Positions 55,327-64,000 of a DNA stretch of 64,000 bases are shown piece after piece. Source of the DNA: Dendrophyllia cribrosa (Eukaryota; Cnidaria; Anthozoa; Scleractinia; Dendrophylliidae); contig JAJLRJ010000005.1 in assembly GCA_024195265.1 (NCBI GenBank), positions 34,915,036-34,979,035 on the forward strand, given 5' to 3'. Position 1 is the stretch's first letter, and the number at the start of each line of letters is the position of its first letter. The notes below the pieces were generated by a model. That model saw only the letters and a program-made list of their open reading frames with translations, made no database searches and had not been told where the DNA came from. The position numbers were made by a program, and so were the translations under genes.

Positions 55327-56024
55327 TGGTGGATAGTGCTATCCACGTTTTGAACAACCTGGGCCCGGTGTTTAGTAACTTCTGCCAAAGGATTAATCTG
55401 TTGACTTGGAAAGCAATCTAGGCTGTCATAAGCCAAGAGAGCTATTGAAAAGAAATTTTCAAAACAGACTGTTCCTAAGAACACCACCGTCACTTATCCT
55501 GCCTGAATTGGCACCCCACATCAACAAAAATAAATTTGTAATCAGCATCTACAATATTGCTATTAACATAATTCTAAAGAAACCCTTTAATTAATATATA
55601 ATTAATAGATAGGCTGAGCCTAACAGCGTAGCTCTCAGAACAGAAAGCCGATGATAAACTTAACTGAGGTGAAAGGTCGGAAGCACAAGAATTAAGATTG
55701 ATGACCGGGCTATTTTTCCATTTTAGCAATTCTCAAAACAGTATTACGCGACCGTCTGCACAGTACATTTAGACCGTACAAAAGTTCACAAAAACAACTT
55801 TTTCTCCGTCTAGAATAACTAGTACGACTACTTTCCGAATAAAATACACTTGTTGCTTGTCAAAAATTGCCCGAGAAACTGATTTGAAAATCAAAATTGC
55901 AAAAATACACAAACATATTTGCATAAGGCGATGCGAGTGAAGATAGAACTGTACTATAAAATCAAATGAATGGGGTTAGTTTCTAGAGAAACTGTGGTGC
56001 TGCGTCGGTGGGGGGATGAAACAC

Positions 56025-56223
56025 GAGAATTTAGTTTTATCGACTCAGTCGATGAGGTAAATTGACCACCGTAAAAAGATTCAAGTAGCTGACGTTTCGA
56101 GCGCTAGCCCTTCGCGCTAGCCCTTCGCTCCGACGACGGGCTAGCGCTCGAAATGTCAGCTACTTGAATCTTTTTACGGTGGTCAATTTACCTTATCGAC
56201 TCAGTCGATAAAACTAAATTCTC
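56025..56223. repeat. Foldback element, arms about 85 bp
   Basis: GAGAATTTAGTTTTATCGAC at the left is mirrored at the right end, with GGTAAATTGACCACCGTAAA inside each arm. Near the centre each arm has a GGGCTAGCGCTCGAAAYGTC block like the hammerhead-type motif elsewhere in the window. Confidence 0.9.
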
Positions 56224-56433
56224 CTATAAAATCAAAGTCTTGTTTTGTTTACATAAAATCGCTTTTCAATCTACTGTATGTAATGAATGAACAAACACAT
56301 AAAAATGGACAACCCAATCTTCACAACAACTTTTCTCCATCTAGAATAACTAGTACGTCTACTTTCCAAATAAATTACACCTGTTGCTTATCACCTGTTG
56401 ATTTCTCGTATACAGGCTTGTTTTCGTGTCGTA

Positions 56434-57592
56434 AACATTGCCAAATTGTCGAATTGGCACTAACGTTAAGGAATTTGTCAAATTTTACCAGCAAAATAGA
56501 AGAGTTCTGGCCCTCTAGTGCTTTGACTGCCGGGGAGTGTACATTTCGACCATAGTTCCTTCCAAAACTGCACGAAGCTACAAGTTCTTTATTTGACGCC
56601 ATCATAACGCAGTTTGGCCGTAAGAATATGCTAGTCACGCAATACTTCTGACCCGCGCAAACGACCGGAATGAATGTAACGTCATTTAAGGGGGGCTTAT
56701 CGGACGTGTTCACCACTTGAGACAACATGGCTGATTGAACAACTCAGTGGTGGAGCGCCTGTTTAAGCCATGTTTAAGGCCCGCCTGGTGAAGGAAGGAC
56801 ATTATGAAGTCCGGAAATCCTTAAGTCACTGGCACCTCTCAAAGAAAAGAGTCGTGTCCTTGTCGTGCTATGAGTCCAAAACGCTTTTGAGCACAGCTCG
56901 AGGTAAAATTGGGCCTTTGCGGACAAGACGAGCCGGCGGGAAAGTCTGGAATCATTTTGGATCAGAAAAGGGGCAGCGTTGTGAGTTGTGGCCCATTTGC
57001 CATCCCGTGCTGTGGTCGAAATGCCTGATATCCGGAGTGCTTCCAGACTTATAATATTTTGCAATAATTTTCGGGCAGGAATTCCATTTCGGATTTGCCA
57101 TAGAATTTTCCGACATGCTTTGGGACAGTGGCAGATAGGTCCGCTATGCATGGTCGAGCACTTGAAATACAGCTTTGGGCAGCTCGAAGTGAGTTCTTGC
57201 TGGCTGGCCAGTGTTGGGAAAGGCAGGCAAAGGCTATGAGCCGGCAGCGGAGAGTGCTTCCTAGGAGGTCCTTAAGGGAGATGGTGCAAAACTAGCTAAG
57301 TGAAGCGATTTTGAGGGAATGAACTTCGGTTCGGGATTTTTTTTCTTGAGCGGGATTTAGCAGCACAGGCTAAAACTTGGCCATCTGAAGTGAAAAATCA
57401 GCATAAAATCGAGAAATTTGGGTAAACTTAGGGATTCATTTTCTTGAGCGCAATTCAGCGGGAAACACGGAGTTGTATCTTTTTTTGCATACGTTATTTC
57501 TCAAAAACGAAATTCGGAACAATGTTTTGCAATTAATTTGTAGTTCACATGCCAAAAATGAGGCAAATCTGAGCTAGAAATGAATAAAAACG
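56434..57592. repeat. Left arm of inverted repeat around exons 8-9
   Basis: The arm matches 59985-61150 in reverse complement. Landmarks are GACCCGCGCAAACGAC, GAAGGACATTATGAAGTCCG, GAGCCGGCGGGAAAGTC, GGCAGCGTTGTGAGTTGTGG and CAATGTTTTGCAATTAATTTG. Divergence with small indels shows that the pair is not recent. No coding domain was recognised in the open frames here. Confidence 0.85.
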
Positions 57593-58319
57593 CCTAACAT
57601 TCGACATGAGACGGTTATGAACCCATGGCCAGCCCTTCGAATGTCTAACTTGATCAGTATTCGTAACAGTAATCCCAAGTGGCATAATTATAGTATAGTT
57701 TTGTTGATGAAAGGAACAACTTGAGCAGTTAATTACTGAAACAAACAACTTGAGCCTTTTTTAATATAAGTGAAACGGACAACTGTTTAGTACACTGTAG
57801 TATTATTCTATTGAGTGAAACGAACAACTTATTAGACATTTAAATAAGTCAGTTGGAATTTTTATTTTCTCACTTGAAAATGATGTCATGGCGACATTGA
57901 AACCTTGTGTTAAACTTTTCTCACTAATTTTTATTCTTAATTTAATGTCAAATCAACTAAAAGGCATTGGCCTTGTACAACCTTTGGACAGAATTTAGAG
58001 AATTTTTGAAAATCTTTGAAAAATCACTAAAAACTATGTAATCAGAGTCCTTTATATGATAAACAAAATAACACAAGGCTGCTTGGTTATAATTTATGAG
58101 ATTTCTTTCCTCACATTCACTTGATATCTCACTCCTTCAAATTTGAACATTTGAAGAGAAATTTTTTATCTCCATGCATCCATGACCATCCATGTGTTAC
58201 ACGTTCCTGGTAGGGAATGATCTAAAATAATTTGCTGCAACCCAGGAGGTTTTTGTTGTGTACATGTATGTGTTTTAAAATGTCATTAATTATCTGAAAT
58301 TTGCTTCTTATCTTTCCAG

Positions 58320-58490
58320 AATCTTATACTCAAGCAGTAAATAATCCAGTCACACCAAGCTTAAGAGCACTTAAGACACAAACCCCTCCAGCCAGTCCAT
58401 CAAACAGGAAAAAGCATGGTATCAGGGCATCATTTGGCAAAGGTCTTATGAAGCTAAGAGGACATAAAAGCTCGAGTGAACCTAGTTTAG
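58320..58490 (+). CDS. PPFIBP: Liprin-beta exon 8
   Basis: Acceptor CTTTCCAG|AATCTT and donor AGTTTAG|GTATTG; 57 codons, phase 1 at both ends. It encodes a Ser/Pro linker and HGIRASFGKGLMKLRGHKSS followed by SEPSLG, which parallels the SSFGRGFFKIKSNKRTASAP basic motif of vertebrate liprin-beta. Confidence 0.92.
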
Positions 58491-59087
58491 GTATTGTTTA
58501 TTTAGCTGTTTTTTTTTTGGTATTTGTTAAGTTGGCTTATTTTCTTTTTAATTAAAAATTTGTAACTACATGTAATAACTTAAAGCTCTCTTTGTCTGCA
58601 TACCTGTAGTGTATAGAAATTTTAGACTTGACTAATGGAGTGCAGCCAGATGGCTGGTGCCTGAGGTGAGCTTAGCTCCGAGCCATGGAGACATTAGGAG
58701 CTTAAAGTTTGGTATACCCATTCCGGGACCCATTCATACACCTGAATCATTTGATTCCTCTCACAGCTGTAGTAGGACTAAAATAGAATGTTCTATATAT
58801 ACGTGGCTGATGAAAATTAAAGCAATTTCGCTACAATAAGCTTGAACAAGGCTTTCTATGACCCTGAATAGCCCAAAATCACAGACAAGAGAAAAAAAAA
58901 GGAAAAGGAAGTAAGAGAGAAAAAAAAGACTAGGAGCAGTGTTTTGTTTTTATGTTGTGGACTTTTGACAGTTTTTAAACAACAAAAAAAAACATAGAGA
59001 AACAAACTCCGAGACACTTACACTTAATTTTTACTAGGTATAATTTTCTAAGTATTGTTAAAGATTGTTACTATTTTTGCCTCACAG

Positions 59088-59128
59088 TTGCAACAGAACA
59101 CGAGGAAAATGAACATTCGCAGATGAAG
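59088..59128 (+). CDS. PPFIBP: Liprin-beta exon 9 (41 nt)
   Basis: Acceptor TGCCTCACAG|TTGCAA and donor AGATGAAG|GTGCAA; phase 1 in, phase 0 out. The peptide VATEHEENEHSQMK sits where vertebrate liprin-beta has AETEKETAEHLD, directly after the basic motif. It is short, so transcript support would help. Confidence 0.72.
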
Positions 59129-59984
59129 GTGCAATACATGACATTATTTTTATTAGTCACTCCCTGAGGGGTTTTTCAGGGTTAATTTACAACACAAATA
59201 CCGGCAGACTAACAAACTTAAGGTCACCATGTACCTTCAGGGGTGTCTCCAGCTGGCTATCTAAATATGGAAACCATTTGGTAATAAAATGAATTGTCGA
59301 ATTTTTTACGACGTCTAAATTCGAACGTCCGAATCAGCTTTAAAACGCTATAACTCAAAGCGATTATTGTATTTTGCTAATTTGATTTGTTCTCGGGTTT
59401 CCGGACACGAAGCACTAAAAGACGTGTCGGCAATTTCCCATATTCAATTGCAGTGAAAAGTTACAGAATATTTTCGAAAAAGGGAGAAAAAAATTGGAGT
59501 GATCGCACAGAAATGGCTCTTGAAGAAAACGTTTTCAGAAATAAGAAATTCGCCGACACGTTTTTGTTGATTATATGTTAGCCTAGCTTCTGTCCAAATT
59601 TGAGGAAAATCGAACAAATTCCCCTTGAGTTGTAGCTCTTTAAAGTGTCCCCTACAAGCGAAAAAGTAACTTTGAGAAAACAGCGCCGCTAAATCAATCA
59701 AAATAGAAACTTTTACTTCCGTTCAAAACGTTATACCGTCATTTCTCCGTCAATTTTCACTATTTTTCGATAATTTTTTTTGGATGAAAGTTCATTCTGT
59801 AAACTTTATTTTGACGCCGAAAAAAAAAATTTCAATAAAATGGTCGATCTGAAGGTACTCTGTAACCTTAAAGATAAATGGCTAAATTGCAGTGAAAGGA
59901 AAAAATCAACCTGTTTATTGTTAAGATTTCTCTTCTCATTTCATACAATTGAAGGGCTCGGGGCATATCCAGCCTATGTTGCTT

Positions 59985-61150
59985 TTGAGGTCGTTTTTTA
60001 TTTTTCTCGCTCAGATTTGTCCATTTTTGGCATGTGAACTACAAATTCGTTGCAAAACATTGTTTAGATTTTTTTCTGTTGTTTTTTTTTCCGTCGTTTT
60101 CGAGAATTAACGTATGCAAAAAAAAATTATAATAAAATATGCATGTCTCCCGCTGAATCCCGCTCGAAAAAATGAATCCCAAGGTTTACCCGAATTTCTC
60201 GATTTTACGCTGATTTTTCACTTCAGTTGGCCAAGTTTGGGCCTGTACCGCTGAATCCCGCTCAAGAAAAATAAATCCCGAAGTTCATTCCCTCAAAATC
60301 GCTTCATTTTTATCACCGATAGTCAGCCACTTAAATTCGCACCATCTCCCTTATCGTTACGGACCTCCTTTAAAAAGCACTCCCGGTCCTCCGCTGCCGG
60401 CTCATAGTCTTTGCCCGCCTTGCTGAATTTCACCCGGCCGCAAGAACTCACTTTGAGCTGCCCAACGCTGTATTTCAATCTCCCACGCGACCACGCAAAG
60501 CCGACCCATCTGCCACTGTCGCAAAGCATGTCGGGATATCAATGGCGAAAACGAAAACGGAATGTCCGCCAAACGAAATACGGAAAATATTACAAGTCTC
60601 GAAGCACTTCGGATATCGGGCATTTCGACTACGGCACGGGATGGGAAATGGCCCACAACTCACAACGCTGCCCCTTTTCTGATCCGAAGTGATTCCTGAC
60701 TTTCCCGCCGGCTCGCCTTGTCCACCAACGTCTATTTTCACCTTCGAGCGTGAAATAGAGATTTAGGCAAGAAACACGACTCGTTTCTTTGAGAGGTGCT
60801 AGAGACTTATGGATTTCCGGACTTAATGATGTCCTTCAATCACCGGACGGGCCTTAAACATATTGGCATATACGCACGCTACAGACGATGTGATTGCCGT
60901 AGCGAGCTCGCGATCGATAACGAACCAGGCGCGCGTAAATAACGGTATTTTCGTTCATGTCGTTGGCGCGGGTCAGGAGTATTGCGGTCGCATATTCTCG
61001 CGGCCAATCTGCTGTAATGGCGTCGAAATTACGCTCTGAATGTAAACAACCACTAGAAGACCAGAACTCTGCTTTTTTTTCAGGTGAAATTAGTCCAGTT
61101 TCTTAGGATTAGTGCAAATTCGACAAGGGTTTGTGATATTATTCGTTGTA
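59985..61150. repeat. Right arm of inverted repeat around exons 8-9
   Basis: Reverse complement of 56434-57592 with matching landmarks, including CCACAACTCACAACGCTGCC and GACTTTCCCGCCGGCTCG. The arms are separated by about 2.4 kb that contains both exons. Confidence 0.85.
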
Positions 61151-61670
61151 CGATAAAATTAGACAAAGCTGAGCGAGAAAAAATAGTAAAACGCTCAAAA
61201 AGCAACATAGGCTGGATATGCCTCGACCCCTTCAATTATTGTGTTCATGTATGTCAGAAGTCACTGTGAATCTCCTTCTGAAGGAAATACACTAACCGTA
61301 AATGCTCAAATTAACGCCCACCTTCGAAAGTAGGGCCCCACAAGGCTAAAAAATATTAAACCTTCTAATAAACCCCCCACCCCTCCCCCTCAAGAAATTG
61401 AAGTGGATTAGCAGGATTACTGGAACTTAGTGACAACAGGACGTTGAAAGCGAAGTGTAAATATGTACCCCACACACACAGAATTGTGTTACCTTTCTAC
61501 TGAAACGTTCCAGTTTTGCTATTTAATCTTACAATTTGTGTTCACTAGAAATAAAGACAATGTCATATTGAGGCTGAAATTTGAAAAAAGGTCCCTCTTC
61601 AAATAAGTGCCCCACTTTGAATTAGGGACTTAAAAGCTAAAGGTAAGCTTTTACCAAAAACGACTTAAAA

Positions 61671-62060
61671 CTGACGAGGGCCACCAAAAGTTGAGGTTTG
61701 ATCGCCTGATGTTCGACTATGTTACAGAATTTTTAAAAGTTAAATGTACATTATACATGTATGAACTAAATAATTAATGTAGTTTAATTGGACTACCTTT
61801 CTCTTTTTTGTTTTTCTCAACTCTAAGTTTATCAATTTAAGTGAATTTTGTAAAAAAAATGGCGGTTGCACAGTTGACAAAAACGACAGGGCCACCAAAA
61901 GTTGAGGTTTGATCGCCTGATGTGCGACTATGTTACAGAATTTTGAAAAGCTAATGTACATTGTTCGAACTAAATAATTAATGTAGTTTATTGGACTACC
62001 TTTCTCTTCTTTGTTTTTCTCAACTTTAAGTTTATCAACTTTAGTGAATTTTTAGTTCTG
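61671..62060. repeat. Tandem duplication, unit about 214 bp
   Basis: GGGCCACCAAAAGTTGAGGT, GACTATGTTACAGAATTTT and CTACCTTTCTCTT occur twice in the same order and orientation, starting at 61671 and 61885. The second copy has lost a few bases. Confidence 0.9.
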
Positions 62061-63047
62061 AAGTGGAAAATTCTGAGCCATTTTAACGGTGGTTTCACGA
62101 GCGATCCACATTCACAACATTTAGACATTTTGATTTTGTGATTTTCACATGACACTAGACTTACCCAGAGTTCTGTGTGGGAGGGTTTCCAAGTTGTACC
62201 ATGTTTTTGCTTTGAGAACAGACTTTCAGTTTTTTTGTTTAAGCTAGAGAAAATTTGGGGCTACTTTATTTTGGGATGGGCCACTAAGAATTCAAGCAAA
62301 CTGGCCTGACTGGCCACCAAGCACTGGAATTAATATTTAGCCCTGCACCTTCTGACTTTCTATACATCAACCCTGCAACCTTGGATAGAAGTTGGGGTAA
62401 GGCTTCATACCTTGTATAAATTATAGTCTGCAAGACCAGACCCCTTTTCTTCCAACCGCCTAGAAAAGGACATCTGTGAACCCAGTTGCCTCTGTTTAGT
62501 GATTGCAGTTTTATCAACTCTGTTGTTTTTGGTTTATTGGTTTTACTGAGAGAAGAGAAAGATTTCAACCGTTAGTTAAAACAAAACTCTGATATAACAG
62601 ATGGTTACGAGATTAAAAAAGGTATGACATGACATGTAATACATGTGGTACTCCATTCTGTCTGATGTGGGTACACCCATAACATGTTCTCACATTGGAT
62701 TTAATTGGTTGAACAAATACTTTGATGTCACAGAAAACTTTGCTTAGTTCGGGTTTGCAGATGTTCTCTTCTCAGTGGGTGAAACAAGAGCCAGAACTAG
62801 CTAGCTTGCAGATAATTACATGTACTGTACCTTACTGATTTTGGTTCCATGTTTGCAAGGTAAAACTCAAAATAATTTTAATAACAATTTTTCATAACTT
62901 AATGTGTTAGTTGCCTTTTTCTAGGTTCAGTTAATGAAAGATGTTAAAAAATAGATTGCATTATCTGTGCAAGTGTGGTTCAGTGCTCAATTGAACTTAC
63001 CATTATTAGTAATAACAAGATTGTCTGGTTGCCTTGGATTGCTCTAG

Positions 63048-63139
63048 AACAATTCCAGAGAACAAGAGAGAAATCCTTCTCAGAAACAAGAAGAGGAAAA
63101 GAAAAAGAACTTAAGCAAATTTGGGAAAGCATTCATAAA
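63048..63139 (+). CDS. PPFIBP: Liprin-beta exon 10 (possible GC-AG donor)
   Basis: Acceptor TGCTCTAG|AACAAT opens in phase 0 and codes a Lys/Glu-rich stretch ending KKKNLSKFGKAFI, comparable with KKKSRGIMKLFGKLRR of vertebrate liprin-beta. There is no GT donor at the expected place; GCAAGT at 63140-63145 is a plausible GC-AG donor. Otherwise the frame would end at TAA 63171-63173, giving a shorter isoform. The SAM-domain exons would be beyond 64000. Confidence 0.72.
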
Positions 63140-64000
63140 GCAAGTGACTGAACTAATTAAATTAAACAACTAATTGTCTTATGAATAGTTGTTTTCGTAT
63201 GTACCAGAACAGTGAGATGTTAAAGCATGAAAATGATGATTTTTAACTCATATATTCCTGTCAACGATTACAATTTTTCTGTGCAAATTGCTTGGAGGTG
63301 AATAGCACCTGCTATCCCGAGTTTCAGTAGCCAGAGTGCGCCAACAATGCTATCAACTGTTTTGGTATAATTATACGTCTACTATAAATAATAAATATAA
63401 TTGTCTTATTTTAATTATTATTTCTTATTGTTTTTATATTTATCTGTTTTGCCATAATTATTAATAGTTAGTAGACAGTATAAAAGATATCCCAATGATA
63501 AGCAAAACATTGGGACAAACAGGAGAGAATTCAAAAGTGCATATTGCTAAATACATGTAACTATCTAATGTATTGAATTCTACAAAACTCCATCTTGTGT
63601 TTGCAGCAGCTTATGTACTTTATTTTAATGTAATCGTACTTTATTTTAATATTGTAAAATCAACTGCACATAACATGCAGCATGTGTACAGTTTATTATA
63701 TGATTGTTATTATAATTATCATTATTATTTGAACGTTCTTGCTGAGTGTTTGCTTAATCTGTAGTAGGGCGAAGACCAAACCATGGTCCTGAGACACTTA
63801 TTATTATTATAATTATTATAATTATTATTATTATTATTATCTCTTCTGTTGCAGTCTTTGCTGGTGTCTTTTTGTGCATCAGCCGAGTGCAAACCATGCA
63901 CCTGGGGCATTAGTCACTTATTTTATTATTATTGTTATTATTATTATTACTATTATTATTATTATGCTGGCCCATTTTGCTGTTTTTTTTTGGTTTGTTC
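63140..64000. repeat. Intron end of window with (ATT)n microsatellites
   Basis: AT-rich sequence with TTATTATTATT tracts at about 63709-63730, 63797-63840 and 63919-63965. No gene is seen. Confidence 0.8.

Larger units (their letters stand above)
49835..58319 (+). other. Liprin-beta intron 7 (8.5 kb)
   Basis: No host exon or intact transposon gene is seen. Contents include a poly-G run at 50951-50974, a GC-rich repeat with GATCTG and AGCGTGAAC copies at 51300-51720, foldbacks at 52139, 55180 and 56025, and the left arm of the inverted repeat at 56434. Bases 53100-55150 show only AT-rich sequence and short repeats, including a hammerhead-like TGATGAGCTGAAACGTC at 53379-53395. Confidence 0.7.

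Noticed and set aside
55209..55493. 94-codon frame with repeated VVQKVDSA
   Set aside because: Translation of the palindromic MITE; no gene.
56770..57151. Overlapping opposing frames of 94 and 125 codons
   Set aside because: They lie in an inverted repeat arm whose sister copy (60323-60830) does not keep the frames; no domain.

Overview
The window looks like genomic DNA of an anthozoan cnidarian, probably a stony coral. It is AT-rich, has intron-split host coding exons and is dense in nested transposons. It has two unrelated parts: a decayed, integrated Polinton/adintovirus-like DNA virus (1..~12696), and the 5' half of a host gene encoding a liprin-beta (PPFIBP) orthologue (17607..>63139, + strand). 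Species assignment is inference; family assignments rest on motifs read by eye, with no database search.

Region 1 (1..~12696) is most of a Polinton-like element whose left end lies outside the window. Left to right it holds: the 3' part of protein-primed DNA polymerase B (+); a DD35E retrovirus-type integrase (-); four small, mostly membrane-associated ORFs (-); a decayed mini-ORF (-); an FtsK/A32-type packaging ATPase (-); a double-jelly-roll-type major capsid candidate (-); a long coiled-coil protein with a hydrophobic tail (+); a 566-codon ORF with a C-terminal membrane anchor (-); a penton-type minor capsid candidate (+); a hydrophobic/coiled-coil protein (+); and a candidate VLTF3-like late transcription factor (+). 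Genes are packed with 6-70 bp gaps, share AT-rich divergent promoters, and end tail-to-tail. PolB, ATPase, capsid, coiled-coil and VLTF3-like genes carry frameshifts, stops or loss of a catalytic motif; integrase, penton candidate and several small ORFs are still open. It is an inactivated endogenous virus.

Region 2 (12697..17606) is intergenic host DNA with simple repeats, foldbacks, a tRNA-like sequence and several hammerhead-core-like motifs. Region 3 (17607..64000) is the liprin-beta locus. Ten coding exons are supported; the nine splice junctions between them are phase-compatible. The encoded N-terminal coiled-coil and linker resemble vertebrate liprin-beta; the SAM domains would lie beyond the window.

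Intron 2 (14.5 kb) is a nest of elements: an inverted-repeat composite carrying a 4.4-kb TTAA-flanked transposon, a 975-bp insertion, a TA-flanked MITE, and a Harbinger element that itself contains a TA MITE and a 58-bp hairpin MITE. Sister copies show several pre-insertion sites. Intron 4 (12.9 kb) holds a truncated Ty3/gypsy element with LTRs and a 5-bp target duplication, a DIRS-like retroelement split by a 6.1-kb L1/Tx1-like LINE, and a TTAA-flanked THAP fragment ending 36 bp before exon 5. Intron 6 has a 15-copy 48/51-bp minisatellite. Inverted repeats of about 1.1 kb flank exons 8-9, a layout expected to favour exon circularisation or RNA editing.
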